A DNA stretch of 64,000 nt, taken from the NCBI GenBank assembly GCA_963753285.1, contig CAVWBT010000003.1, positions 124,001 through 188,000 of the forward strand, given 5' to 3'. Under the pieces are notes generated by a model, which searched no databases, was not told the origin of the DNA, and worked only from the letters and a program-made list of their open reading frames with translations. The position numbers were made by a program, and so were the translations under genes. The stretch comes from JAHEDH01 sp963753285 (GTDB taxonomy: Bacteria; Actinomycetota; Acidimicrobiia; Spongiisociales; ZC4RG35). Below are positions 1 to 8,719 of this stretch, piece after piece (within the stretch, counting starts at the first letter, position 1; every line of letters begins with the position of its first letter).

Positions 1-104
1 GCGGGCCGATGACGACGAGCCTCGTCGGGGACTCGCTGCCAGGCGCCGCTCACGACCGCTGCTCCCCCGGCGAACGCAGCGATCAGGGCTCCCCGATCAC
101 TCAT
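1..104 (-). CDS. N-terminal fragment of an unknown small protein, cut by the window edge
   Basis: An ATG at 104-102 opens a frame that stays open to the left edge of the window, giving 34 visible residues. It overlaps the stop region of the upstream PEP-mutase-like gene by eight bases, the same coupled arrangement seen elsewhere in this genome. A GAGGA stretch lies a few bases upstream of the ATG. The visible start (MSDRGALIAAFAGGAAVVSG) is Ala/Gly-rich and could begin a membrane segment. The family cannot be recognised from so short a piece. The call rests on gene spacing and start context only. Confidence 0.4.
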   Translation of the reverse strand, partial: MSDRGALIAAFAGGAAVVSGAWQRVPDEARRHRP

Positions 105-843
105 CGTGAGTCCTCACGCCAGGGAGCAAACGGGACGCCGACTCCTCCATCGCCGCGTACGCGCCTCGCATCAGCGCCCCTCCGGTCGAGACACGTCGGA
201 CCCCCAGACCGGCCAACTCGTCGACGCCGGGACCATCGGGCCACAACAGGACATTGACCGGACAGTCGAGTTCGCCGACCACCCGCTCGATGTCGGGGGC
301 CTCGTGCAGGCCGGGTGCATACACGACGTCGGCGCCGGCTTCGCGATATCGCACGAGCCGCTCGATCACCTCGTCGAGATCGGCATCGGTGTACAGGAAG
401 GCTTCCGCTCGGGCCGTCAGGACCAGACCGGAAGCCGTTGCGGCTTCGGCGGCGGCACCCACCCTCGCAACCGCCCGCTCCAGCGGATCGATGCTCTGGG
501 TGTCCGGCCGGTAGTCCTCGATCGAACAACCGGCTGCACCCGTATCGGCGATCGCCTCCACCATCGCACCCAACGCAGAGAGGTCCTCGGTGAACAGTCG
601 CTCGGAGTCGATGTTCAGCGGGACGGACACCGCCGACGCCATCTGGGCGGCGTGCTCGAGCATCTCCTCCGCCGTGATCTGCTGATCCTCTCTCCCGAAT
701 GACTCGGCGTGGCCGGAACTCGTCGTCGCCAGCGCCGGGAACCCCATCGACTCGAGACGGCGGGCGGACCCTCGATCCCACGGGTTGGGCATCACGAAAC
801 ATCCTGCAGCGTGCAGTTGGCGGAAGCGCGCGATTCGGTCCAT
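97..843 (-). CDS. Isocitrate lyase/phosphoenolpyruvate mutase superfamily protein
   Basis: 248 residues, the usual length for the short PEP-mutase-like branch of the ICL/PEPM superfamily (TIM barrel). The N-terminus has the typical FRQLHAAGCFVMPNPWD pattern, then ALATTSSGHAESFGREDQ. Mid-protein SIEDY (near residues 118-122) and LTARAEAF (near 151-158) match the metal- and substrate-binding strands. Members include 2-methylisocitrate lyase, oxaloacetate decarboxylase and carboxyvinyl-phosphonate mutase; the substrate here is not determinable. The frame stays open upstream to 1644, but the ATG at 843 has a GGAGAG ribosome site and begins the conserved domain. It overlaps the next leftward gene by eight bases. 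Confidence 0.75.
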   Translation of the reverse strand: MDRIARFRQLHAAGCFVMPNPWDRGSARRLESMGFPALATTSSGHAESFGREDQQITAEEMLEHAAQMASAVSVPLNIDSERLFTEDLSALGAMVEAIADTGAAGCSIEDYRPDTQSIDPLERAVARVGAAAEAATASGLVLTARAEAFLYTDADLDEVIERLVRYREAGADVVYAPGLHEAPDIERVVGELDCPVNVLLWPDGPGVDELAGLGVRRVSTGGALMRGAYAAMEESASRLLPGVRTHDE

Positions 844-872
844 GAGCTCTCCTCGGTGCCCGGAGCCAGACG

Positions 873-1463
873 CTACCCCGTACTCCGTTCGAAGAAGCGC
901 CCGAGCTCGACCAACGTCTCTTGGAACTCCTCGTCGTGCCCCTGCGAAACGGTGTGTGCGACCTCGTGAGCGATGATCCACACGGTGGCGGGACGGTCGA
1001 TCTGGATCAGGCGCTCGGCGGGCACGTACCTGCCTCCGAGGTCGCCGGGCAGATCGTCGACGACCTGGGCGGTGACCGACGGACCGCCGACGACATCGAT
1101 CATGGCGTCGACGAACGACTGGACGTCGGCGTCGGGAACGATGATCGACGACATCTCCGCCATCGTGCGCCCCAGACCGGCATCGACGACGTACCGCTCT
1201 ACGACGCAGTAGTCGAACCGGCAGACCTCGAGCCCGTTGTCGGCGACCTGCGGGCTCCGGGCGTCGATCAGGTTGAAGAGCGGAATCGCCAGCATCGACA
1301 ACGCAGCCAGGATCCCGACGACGCGCCACGAGGTCGGAAGGGATCGACTCGAGATCGGGTCCTCGCCGATCGGCTCCCAGTCGTCGATCTCCCAGTCGTC
1401 CTGGTCGTCCCAGGCATCGACTTCGGGGTCGAGTTCGTCGGAATCGTCGAAGTTCACACCCAC
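873..1463 (-). CDS. Membrane-anchored protein with a SprT-like HEVAH zinc motif
   Basis: About 196 residues from the GTG at 1463. The N-terminal 40 residues are very acidic (Asp/Glu/Trp-rich), followed by one membrane segment near residues 47-66. The outer part carries HEVAH at about 166-170 followed by GHDEEF, so His166, His170 and His176 could be the three zinc ligands in the HExxH-x5-H pattern seen in SprT/WLM-type proteins. No longer protease domain is recognisable, so activity is inferred. The frame could start at a GTG at 1523, but that would leave only 5 bp to the divergent gene and no room for promoters. The role is unknown. Confidence 0.55.
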   Translation of the reverse strand: MGVNFDDSDELDPEVDAWDDQDDWEIDDWEPIGEDPISSRSLPTSWRVVGILAALSMLAIPLFNLIDARSPQVADNGLEVCRFDYCVVERYVVDAGLGRTMAEMSSIIVPDADVQSFVDAMIDVVGGPSVTAQVVDDLPGDLGGRYVPAERLIQIDRPATVWIIAHEVAHTVSQGHDEEFQETLVELGRFFERSTG

Positions 1464-1528
1464 ATGATCGTCGAACCCGCCGCCTGTGAGAGGTCGACCC
1501 AGCCGAATCTGTCTGGTAGACACAGACC

Positions 1529-2561
1529 ATGACCGGACCGAGACTGCACGTGATCGCCGTGGCGGTGATGCTCCTCGTGCTCACCACGGCGCTGCCGGCG
1601 ACGGCGACCGCACCGACGGATCGAGCGAGCTGCCCACCGGACATCCCGCGAGCCGGCTACTCCGACGTCTACCCGCTCTCGCCCCACGCCTTCGACATCG
1701 ACTGCCTCGCCTGGCGGTCCATCATCGACGGTGACGGAACGTTCGGTCCCGGCGAGCCACTGGCCCGATGGGAGATGGCCGTGTGGCTGGACCTCGCACT
1801 CCGATGGGTGCAGGATCGCTATGGGTTCGTCCCGAGTCCGTTCACGGACACGAACGGGCTCGCCGCCGCCGAGAGCATCGGAGCGATCAGCCAGGTCGAT
1901 GTCACTCGGGGCGTCGGCGACGACCGATTCGACCCGTACGGTGCCGTGCCTCGCTGGCAGATGGCACTGTTTCTCACGCGGGCGTTCGAGGCGGCCGGCA
2001 ACGAGCTCCCCGCAGCCACCGACCAGGGCTTCACCGACATCGCCGGGACGACCCAGGAGGCACGAACCGCAATCGACCAGCTCGCCATGCTCGGCATCAC
2101 TCGAGGGACCGGGCCGGCCACGTTCTCGCCCGATCAAGCCGTCACGCGTGAGCAGATGGCGTCGTTCGTTGCTCGTCTCCTCGAAGAGATCTGGGTGATC
2201 CAACCAGTCGTCAGTACGTGCGACACCGCCTCGATCCCGATTCGGTGCTCGGGGACGATGACTGCAGTGTCGCCACCCGAAGACGTGCGGATCCGCGTCC
2301 CGATGTTCATGGCCGGGCATGTGGGTGACCTCGATGTGGCGGCAACGCGTATCGGTGATCCTGGCACTCGCATCGAGCTGTTCGTGGATGGGATCACCTC
2401 TCAGCGTCCGATCGAGCGAGTTTCGCCATTCCGGAGCGGTGTATCGCTATTGGGAAGGGACGCTCGGCGCGGGCGTCACCGGCACGCTGACCGTTGAAGC
2501 CCGCACGTATGTCGCCGGCGCACTGACGACGATCCGCGAGGTCGTGATCGACTTTCGCTAA
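1529..2561 (+). CDS. Secreted S-layer-homology (SLH) domain protein, frame broken near 2421
   Basis: A signal peptide covers about residues 1-28 (cleavage after ATATA). Three SLH-type repeats follow (about 44-92, 105-157 and 167-219), each with an FTD/YSD opening and a GDDRFDP or GPATFSP type core. SLH domains bind secondary cell-wall polymers, so the protein is probably displayed at the surface. The C-terminal 100 residues look like a beta domain. The starting frame runs to 2497 but loses sense near residue 298; the coherent C-terminus (GVTGTLTVEARTYV...) is in the next frame and ends at 2561. One extra base, most simply in the TTT at 2421-2423, explains this. The stop overlaps the convergent MFS gene by four bases. 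Confidence 0.7.
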
Positions 2562-3706
2562 CCGGAGCTGCCTGGCTCGGCCACCATCAGCCGCAAGACT
2601 GCCAGGGCGCAGAGATCGAGCACCACGGCCGTAGTGGCGTTGGCGCCGAAGCCGATGGATGTGAACAGCGCAGGGCCGATGGCGCCTGCCACCGACCTAC
2701 CCAAGCTGATCGCCACCACCAGCCATGCCAGGTAGCGGCCTCGACCGCCCGGCACCAGCTCCGATGCCAGCGGAAAGCTCGAGACGATCAGGAACTCGAA
2801 CCCGAGGAACGCCACGAGGGCTCCCCCGACCCCGAGCACCACGGAGTCGCCCGACAGTCCCATGACTGCGTATCCGGCTGCGTTGATGACGAGACCGATG
2901 CTCACGGCGCGCCTCTTCCCGAGCCGGTCGGTGAACAGACCGGTCGAGAAGGCGCCGGTCAACTCGGCGACGCCGATGAGTGAGGCCAGCCCGGCGATGC
3001 CGGCGAGCGCGATCGCGAACGAGTCCTCGAGCCAGGCCCCGAGCACGACCGTGGTGAACTCGCCACCGGCGGAGAACAACGTCGCAACCGCCAGCATCCC
3101 GATCGCGGACCGGCCGAGCGAGAGGCGACCACGTTCCGCCATGTCGGCATGGTCCTCGGAGAGCAGGATCACCGCCGCCACCAACGCAACGCCGACGACG
3201 ATGGCGATCACGCCGTAGGCAGTCTGCCACCCGCTCTGCGAGATGATCCATCCGACGACCGGAGCCCCGACGAGGAAACCGCCGGCCCAGGTGGTCTCGA
3301 ACGCGGCGAGCCATCGGGCACGCGACTCGTACGGCACGCGATCGGACAGATACGCCTGGCCGGACACGTCGAAGACGGCCTTGCCGAGTCCCATCAGGAC
3401 GAAGCCCGCCAGCACACCCCCGTAGACGCCCACGACGGCGGTGATCCCCGATCCGACGAGGAAGATGGCGAGCCCGACGACGACCAATGCCCGGCGGTCG
3501 AATCTCCTTCCGGCGGTGACGATCGCCGGTGTGGCCATCGCGGCCGCGGATCTCGCCGCCACGAGGACACCGGCAGACTCGAGCGGAACCCCCAGACCGC
3601 GTGCGATCACCGGGAGGAACGGCGACACCAGGCGATGGCCGGTGTTGATCACGAGCCGCGCAACCGTCAGCAGACCGAGGGCGACGACGAGTGGGCGTTG
3701 TTTCAT
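2558..3706 (-). CDS. Major facilitator superfamily transporter
   Basis: 382 residues, nearly all hydrophobic helices, consistent with 12 membrane segments. The loop between helices 2 and 3 and the repeat at FSTGLFTDRLGKRRAVSIG (around residue 250) match the MFS signature with the basic D-R-x-G-K-R-R motif. The ATG at 3706 was chosen because a GAGGTG site lies just upstream; longer frames lack membrane character. The substrate is unknown; the size and sequence resemble drug or metabolite exporters. The gene converges with the SLH gene and their stop codons overlap. Confidence 0.8.
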   Translation of the reverse strand: MKQRPLVVALGLLTVARLVINTGHRLVSPFLPVIARGLGVPLESAGVLVAARSAAAMATPAIVTAGRRFDRRALVVVGLAIFLVGSGITAVVGVYGGVLAGFVLMGLGKAVFDVSGQAYLSDRVPYESRARWLAAFETTWAGGFLVGAPVVGWIISQSGWQTAYGVIAIVVGVALVAAVILLSEDHADMAERGRLSLGRSAIGMLAVATLFSAGGEFTTVVLGAWLEDSFAIALAGIAGLASLIGVAELTGAFSTGLFTDRLGKRRAVSIGLVINAAGYAVMGLSGDSVVLGVGGALVAFLGFEFLIVSSFPLASELVPGGRGRYLAWLVVAISLGRSVAGAIGPALFTSIGFGANATTAVVLDLCALAVLRLMVAEPGSSG

Positions 3707-3780
3707 GGCGCACCTCGATGGACGGCACATGAGCGTATCCGAAGCCGATGGACGGCCCCACCGGGTATCGGGTATGCCGG

Positions 3781-4584
3781 TCAGCCGAGCCAATCGAGCA
3801 GCAGACCGGTGAACCGATCCGGGGCGGTGAGTGGAATCCAGTGGTCGGCGTCGTCGATGCGCTCGTAGCGCCAGCGGCCGGCGACATACGCGTGGGACTC
3901 GACCACTTGGGACTCGAGGAGCACGGTGTCTCCGGAAGACCATACGGCCATCGTGTCGCATGGCATGGGTGGCAACTCCGGTGGACGTGCCGCCCACGTC
4001 TCGGGCGCCATGTTGGCGCGATAGATGTTGAGAGCCGCCGTCAACGCCCCGGGACGAGACAGCTGCTCGATCCAATGGTCGATCTCATCCGGTGATCCGC
4101 TCCACTCGCGGAACCAGTGCCAGTCATTCTCCGAGAGCCAGCGCTCTGCAACGCCGGGGAACTGGAACAACAGCATGTACCACGAGCGGCGCTTCTGCTC
4201 GAGTCCGGCCGATGCGAAGACGGTGGGGTGACCGACCGAGAGCACCGTCGCCGATCGGAACAGCTCCGGCTCGACGATCCCCAGATACCAGGTGAGTGCC
4301 GCCCCCCAGTCGTGGCCTACGACGTGGGCTCGCTCGACGCCGAGGTGACCAACGATCGCGCGCACGTCTCCGGCGTGCCGGCGCAGTGTGTAGTCCTCGA
4401 CGGACTCGGGTTTGTCGGAGCGTCCGAATCCGCGCAGGTCGGGGGCGATCACCCGGTATCCGGCGTCGACCAGATGGGGGATCTGGTGCCTCCACAGCCA
4501 GGCGGAGTCCGGGAAGCCGTGAAGCAGCAGGACTGCCTGCCCGTCGGGCGGGCCGTGGTCGGTGACGAGGAGATCCACATCCAT
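3781..4584 (-). CDS. Alpha/beta hydrolase, epoxide-hydrolase/haloalkane-dehalogenase-like
   Basis: 267 residues with the complete alpha/beta hydrolase plan: oxyanion motif HGFPD (about 27-31), DLRGFGRSDKP (about 53-63), nucleophile elbow VVGHDWGAA with an aspartate nucleophile near residue 95, and the C-terminal DADHWIP histidine. An Asp nucleophile followed by Trp-Gly is typical of epoxide hydrolases and fluoroacetate or haloalkane dehalogenases rather than serine esterases. An in-frame ATG at 4623 would add 13 residues; neither start has a clear ribosome site. It sits 74 bases downstream of the MFS start and is divergent from the heliorhodopsin gene. Confidence 0.75.
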   Translation of the reverse strand: MDVDLLVTDHGPPDGQAVLLLHGFPDSAWLWRHQIPHLVDAGYRVIAPDLRGFGRSDKPESVEDYTLRRHAGDVRAIVGHLGVERAHVVGHDWGAALTWYLGIVEPELFRSATVLSVGHPTVFASAGLEQKRRSWYMLLFQFPGVAERWLSENDWHWFREWSGSPDEIDHWIEQLSRPGALTAALNIYRANMAPETWAARPPELPPMPCDTMAVWSSGDTVLLESQVVESHAYVAGRWRYERIDDADHWIPLTAPDRFTGLLLDWLG

Positions 4585-4705
4585 GCATGAAATCCGGGTA
4601 CTGCGGGTATACGGATCGATCATCGAACTTCGAAGCTAGCGCTCGATGGCGGAGCACGCCGTGCCGGTGGTAGTTTCGGGCACACCGAACCGAGGAGTCA
4701 TTCGA

Positions 4706-5476
4706 GTGGTCAGTCAGGTCGAAGTCACCGACGATGCGTTTCGCAAGCTTCGCATCTACAACATCGTCATGGCCGTTCTGCACGCCGTGCAGGGTGTGGC
4801 GGTCGTAGCGCTGGCAACCGACTTCTCGCTGCCGGTCACGGCAGCGTTCCCGGCGGGGCCACCCGGAACCGCAGCTCCGGCGCCAGACACGCTCTTCGAG
4901 ATCAACGTCGCCTGGGCGGTCGCCGCCTTCCTCTTCCTCTCGTCGTTCTTCCACCTGCTGGTGGGCGTGATCATGCCCGCCCGCTACCGGGACCAGTTGA
5001 GTCGCGGCCAGAACCAATTCCGCTGGATCGAGTACTCGCTCTCGTCGTCGATCATGATCATCCTGATCGCCATCCTGCCGGGGATCACCAACGTGGCGGC
5101 ACTGCTGGCGCTCTTCGGCGTCAACGCCGGGATGATCTTCTTCGGCTCGGTACAGGAGAAGTACGAGGAGCCGGGCGGCTCGCTGTGGCCCTTCTGGATG
5201 GGCTGCATCCTGGGAATCGTCCCATGGATCGCCATCGGAATCTATCTCGTCTCCCCCGGGAGCGACGCCCAGCCCCCGGGCTTCGTCTACGGGATCTTCA
5301 TCTCGCTGTTCATCTTCTTCAACAGCTTCGCGTTCACCCAGTGGGCGCAATACCGCCAGATCGGGCGTTGGCGCCAGTACCTCAGCGGCGAGCGCACCTA
5401 CATCCTGCTGAGCCTGCTGGCGAAGTCGGCGCTGGCGTGGCAGGTCTTCGGCGGCACGCTGGTCCCGCCGGCGTGA
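4706..5476 (+). CDS. Heliorhodopsin
   Basis: A seven-helix retinal protein of 256 residues. Helix 7 reads LLSLLAKSALAWQVF with Lys240 as the retinal Schiff-base lysine; FRWIEYSLSSS in helix 3 places the counterion at Glu109; His26 and His83 match the conserved heliorhodopsin histidine pair. FGVNAGMIFFG, GIVPWI and PGFVYGI are further family signatures. Heliorhodopsins insert with the N-terminus inside the cell, do not clearly pump ions, and are thought to be light sensors. The GTG at 4706 was chosen because GAGGAG lies eight bases upstream and the length matches the family; an upstream ATG at 4646 adds 20 unrelated residues. A PPOX gene follows 46 bases later. Confidence 0.95.
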   Translation: MVSQVEVTDDAFRKLRIYNIVMAVLHAVQGVAVVALATDFSLPVTAAFPAGPPGTAAPAPDTLFEINVAWAVAAFLFLSSFFHLLVGVIMPARYRDQLSRGQNQFRWIEYSLSSSIMIILIAILPGITNVAALLALFGVNAGMIFFGSVQEKYEEPGGSLWPFWMGCILGIVPWIAIGIYLVSPGSDAQPPGFVYGIFISLFIFFNSFAFTQWAQYRQIGRWRQYLSGERTYILLSLLAKSALAWQVFGGTLVPPA

Positions 5477-5522
5477 ACCCCGGTTCCTGATCACGTCTCG
5501 TCGCGATCGAGAGGCTGGCTCC

Positions 5523-5906
5523 ATGCTGGATGACAAGACCAAGACACTCGCCTCTGGCGGGAACTTCGCGGTGCTGACGACACTGATGGAGGACGGGACC
5601 CCGCAGTCACACGTGATGTGGGTCGATCACGACGACGAGCACATCCTGATCAACACCGAGATCCACCGTCAGAAGTATCTCAACGTGTCTCGGGATCCGC
5701 GCGCGACGGTCACGATCATCGACTCCTCGAACGGCTACTCGTACGCCGAGATCCGCGGAACGGTCGTCGACACGGTTCACGGTGAGCGAGCCCGGCAACA
5801 CATCGACGAGTTGTCGCATCGCTACTTCGGCAAGCCGTATTCGAACGTGATCCAGTCGGAGCGAGTGATCCTGAAGATCAGGCCGGACCGCCAGATCGTC
5901 CACTGA
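5523..5906 (+). CDS. PPOX-class (pyridoxamine-oxidase-fold) protein, probably F420- or flavin-binding
   Basis: 127 residues, the size of the small F420-dependent PPOX-class enzymes. Visible features are the N-terminal FAVLTTLMEDGTPQSHVMWVDHD strand pair, then INTEIHRQKYLNVSRDPRATVTI, the typical cofactor-phosphate-binding region, and YAEIRGTV. Members reduce substrates with F420H2 or bind FMN or haem; which applies cannot be told. It follows the heliorhodopsin gene by 46 bases on the same strand and could be co-transcribed. A short hairpin directly follows its stop. Confidence 0.75.
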   Translation: MLDDKTKTLASGGNFAVLTTLMEDGTPQSHVMWVDHDDEHILINTEIHRQKYLNVSRDPRATVTIIDSSNGYSYAEIRGTVVDTVHGERARQHIDELSHRYFGKPYSNVIQSERVILKIRPDRQIVH

Positions 5907-5907
5907 C

Positions 5908-5926
5908 GGGTGTTGGTCGGACACCC
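5908..5926 (+). terminator. Weak hairpin after the PPOX gene
   Basis: Six-base arms GGGTGT (5908-5913) and ACACCC (5921-5926) start two bases after the stop codon. There is no T-run, so it is only a possible terminator. The rest of the gap to 6077 shows no other signal. Confidence 0.3.
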
Positions 5927-6077
5927 CCGCCCCGGGTGCCCGACCGGACGTAGTCCGTCTCAGCCCGTCTCGCCGCCCCCTCCCCGGTGCCCCTCCGAGT
6001 TCTCTGCGGCTTGGCCTCAGTATTCGCTAATGGCGTCGGGATGGAAGAGGGGTTGCGCGCATTTCCACTGGGGCTAG

Positions 6078-7142
6078 TCACCCGAGTCTGCCTCGCAGGT
6101 CGACCGGCACGGATCGGACACCGGCGCCAACGAGCAGCATCTCGTCGAAGAGGTCGACCACCGGGCAGATGTGATTCGGGACGACCATCACCCTGTCCCC
6201 TACACGAACGGGATCGGGGCTCTCGACCATCCCGTGGTTGTCGTTGAGCCGATCGATCACGGCGCCACCGAGACCGACGATGTGACCGTACGAGCCGAGC
6301 CAGTCGGCCCGGTCCTTGGTGAGTGCCTTTGCCCCGGCGTCGATGACGAATCTCCCGGGCGAGACGTGGATCACCGTGGACACGACGACCGCAGCGAGGT
6401 TTTCGGTACGGCACGCCCCGAGCACCGCCTGTTGGTGATCCCCGAACACATAGGTGCCGGGCCGCAGTTCGGTCACCGGCGGACCGAGGGCATGCGGGGC
6501 GGTCGGAGTGGAGCCGGCACTCAAGACCGGCACGGGGCGGCCGAGCTCGGCCTGGGCGGCCGCCAGAGCGTCACGCTCGTCGTGGCCGGCGGCTTCGGCG
6601 CCGCCGGGGCGATACCCATGACCACCATGCGTGGCGAAGCCGCGAAAGCGATCCCCGGCCAACTCTGCGATGGCGCCGACCTCATCTGGCGGGATTCCGG
6701 TCCGACGAAGCCCGCAGTCGACCTCGACCATGACGCCGACCCCGGAGGGCGCAGCGGCAACGACCGACTCGGCGACCGCAGGCCCGTCGACGGTCAAGGT
6801 CATCCTGGGGTGCAGCTCCACTGCCCGTTCAAGCAGTGCCAGCTTGGGGTCGTCGAGGAAGATCGGAGTGGACACGTAGATGTCGGTTGCGCACCCCGCC
6901 TCCGCGAGCGCGATCGCCTCTGACAGGGTGGCGCACGTCACACCGATGGCGCCGGCCTCGAGCTGGAGCCGGGCGATCTCGACGGACTTGTGGGTCTTGA
7001 TGTGAGGACGGAGGGCGATGTCTGCGGCGTCACACATGGCCTGGACCCGAGCGATATTCCGCATCATCGCCGCCTCGTCGATCGCGAGGAACGGGGTGGC
7101 GAGATACCGGGTGGCCTCCAGGATCGCCGAGAGGTGTTCCAT
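6078..7142 (-). CDS. D-threonine aldolase / D-serine dehydratase-like PLP enzyme
   Basis: 354 residues of the alanine-racemase-N fold family. RPHIKTHK at about residues 45-52 contains the PLP lysine (Lys49 by analogy). GLRRTG and ATHGGHGY follow, and the C-terminal VVPNHICPVVDLFDE holds the His and Cys that bind the metal ion in this family. Such enzymes cleave D-3-hydroxyamino acids or deaminate D-serine. The frame is open upstream to 7340, but the conserved domain begins at the ATG at 7142. It is the last gene of a LysR/PPOX/aldolase run, starting 5 bases after the PPOX stop. Confidence 0.8.
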   Translation of the reverse strand: MEHLSAILEATRYLATPFLAIDEAAMMRNIARVQAMCDAADIALRPHIKTHKSVEIARLQLEAGAIGVTCATLSEAIALAEAGCATDIYVSTPIFLDDPKLALLERAVELHPRMTLTVDGPAVAESVVAAAPSGVGVMVEVDCGLRRTGIPPDEVGAIAELAGDRFRGFATHGGHGYRPGGAEAAGHDERDALAAAQAELGRPVPVLSAGSTPTAPHALGPPVTELRPGTYVFGDHQQAVLGACRTENLAAVVVSTVIHVSPGRFVIDAGAKALTKDRADWLGSYGHIVGLGGAVIDRLNDNHGMVESPDPVRVGDRVMVVPNHICPVVDLFDEMLLVGAGVRSVPVDLRGRLG

Positions 7143-7147
7143 CCGGT

Positions 7148-7570
7148 CTAGCTGGTTCCGACTTGGCCGTAACAGTGCACCGGGTACAGCTTCACCACCA
7201 GCCGACCGTCGTCGACCATCGCACGATCGAACTCGTCCCAATCGGGGTGCTCTCCCGAGACGTTGCGATACAGCCGCCTGAGCTCGGCGATCGTTGCGTC
7301 GTCGGGGTCGAGTGCGACTTCGGTGAGTTCGGCATCGCACTCGATCACGACGTACCCGGTGAAGTCGTCGGTCGACACGTGCAGGACGGCACGTGGATCA
7401 CGGCGGAGATTCGCCGTCTTGGCGCGGCCATCGGTCACCGACACCCACACGGCACCATCGATCGCCGAGTAGACGACGTTCGACATCTGTGGGAGTCCGT
7501 TCGAGCGCACCGTTGCCAGCACACCTTTGTGGTGCCTCCCGACGAACTCCATCGCGTGGTGGATCTTCAT
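7148..7570 (-). CDS. PPOX-class protein, probably F420-dependent
   Basis: 140 residues with the pattern FVGRHHKGVLATVRSNGLPQMSNVVYS near the N-terminus, then VSVTDGRAKTANLRRDPRAVLHV, the cofactor-binding stretch of F420-dependent PPOX-class enzymes. A strong AGGAGG site precedes the ATG. It lies between the LysR gene (10 bases upstream) and the D-threonine-aldolase-like gene (5 bases downstream), suggesting one transcript. It is not a close copy of the PPOX protein at 5523. The substrate is unknown. Confidence 0.8.
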   Translation of the reverse strand: MKIHHAMEFVGRHHKGVLATVRSNGLPQMSNVVYSAIDGAVWVSVTDGRAKTANLRRDPRAVLHVSTDDFTGYVVIECDAELTEVALDPDDATIAELRRLYRNVSGEHPDWDEFDRAMVDDGRLVVKLYPVHCYGQVGTS

Positions 7571-7580
7571 CTGGTTCCTC

Positions 7581-8528
7581 CTACAGGTCCGTTTCGCAGG
7601 TCAGCGACTCCACGGCTTCTCGACACACTTCGACGGCGATCTCGGTGAACCGTCGGACGATCGGTGAGGGGTCTTCGGGGAGCACCAGGCCGATCGTACG
7701 GGGCGTGATCGGCGGGTCCATCGGCCTGACCTTGATCTTCGGGTCGCCGATGTCGACGCCGAGGAGCGGCATCACCGCAAGCCCCATGCCCTCGCGCACC
7801 ATCGACTGGAGCGCGGCGTTGTCGTTCGTCCGGAACACGTAATCGGGACTGACGCCCCCGTCGATCAGCCCCGAAGAGATACGGATCTGACACGTGTCCG
7901 ACACGGGTTGGCCGATGAGGGGGACGTTGGCGAGCATGCTCATCGGCACGATATCCGGTAGGTCCTGGTCCGCCGGTGCCACGATGACGAACGGATCCGA
8001 CACGACCTCGATCGCTTGGAAGCCGGGCGACAACCGCACCGGACTGGCGGTGAAGCAGAGATCCAACTCGCCCGATTCGACCCGCCTGATCGTCTCGGGA
8101 TCGTTGTTCGACTCGTGCGGCCTGACATCGGCCGCGGTCTCGCGTCGGAGTCGCCCCACGACGGCAGGGAGCACTTTCACCGCCACCGACTGAAAGACTC
8201 CCACCTCGATGCGACCGACCGTCCCCGTCTTGTGGCCATTGAGGTCGCGTTCGAAGATCCCGACTTGTTCGATGATTCGCTCGGCGTGTCTGATGACCAT
8301 CCTGCCGGCAGCCGTGAGCGTGACCGGCCTCGGGCCGCCGGGGCGGTCGAACAGCCGCTCGCCCACGAGACGCTCGAGCGAGGCGATCTGCTGAGAGACT
8401 GCGGACTGGGTGAACCCCAACGACTCCGCTGCACTGGCGAACGTGCCGTGGCGGACAACGGCGAGGAGGGCCCTCAGGTGGCGGACGTCGAGACCCTCGA
8501 GCGTGACGGGACGAGCGGTGATCGCCAT
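7581..8528 (-). CDS. LysR-family transcriptional regulator
   Basis: 315 residues. The winged helix-turn-helix lies at about residues 9-67 (VRHLRALLAVVRHGTFASAAESLGFTQSAVSQQI), followed by the usual linker helix and a periplasmic-binding-like effector domain. The ATG at 8528 is preferred to a TTG at 8558. It is first in a leftward run with a PPOX protein and a D-threonine-aldolase-like enzyme, and divergent from a small protein gene at 8720. An ATC-N9-GAT box at 8661-8677 lies in the shared gap and fits an autoregulated, divergent LysR target. Confidence 0.9.
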   Translation of the reverse strand: MAITARPVTLEGLDVRHLRALLAVVRHGTFASAAESLGFTQSAVSQQIASLERLVGERLFDRPGGPRPVTLTAAGRMVIRHAERIIEQVGIFERDLNGHKTGTVGRIEVGVFQSVAVKVLPAVVGRLRRETAADVRPHESNNDPETIRRVESGELDLCFTASPVRLSPGFQAIEVVSDPFVIVAPADQDLPDIVPMSMLANVPLIGQPVSDTCQIRISSGLIDGGVSPDYVFRTNDNAALQSMVREGMGLAVMPLLGVDIGDPKIKVRPMDPPITPRTIGLVLPEDPSPIVRRFTEIAVEVCREAVESLTCETDL

Positions 8529-8660
8529 CTCAGCACCCCAAGGGCATCGGGGATGCAACCGACGGTTGCCCGGTGGTGTTCTTCATGGTGTACGGCCCTC
8601 GCCTGTGTCGAACCGGTGCCGGCATGAACATTAGCAGCTCTGATGTCCAACCCCAGTATT

Positions 8661-8677
8661 CATCGCTATACACGATG
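8661..8677. promoter_or_regulatory. Candidate LysR binding site (T-N11-A type)
   Basis: CATC at 8661-8664 and GATG at 8674-8677 form an inverted repeat with nine bases between ATC and GAT, the classic LysR-type box. It lies in the 191-base gap between the divergent LysR gene and the small protein gene, 43 bases upstream of the latter's ATG. Binding is inferred from position and symmetry. Confidence 0.5.
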
Positions 8678-8719
8678 CTTGTGACCGGATACGTTGCTGA
8701 CAGAACGAAGGAGATTCCC

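Noticed and set aside
4646..4705. Heliorhodopsin start at the ATG 4646
   Set aside because: The GTG at 4706 has a strong ribosome site and gives the family's normal length.
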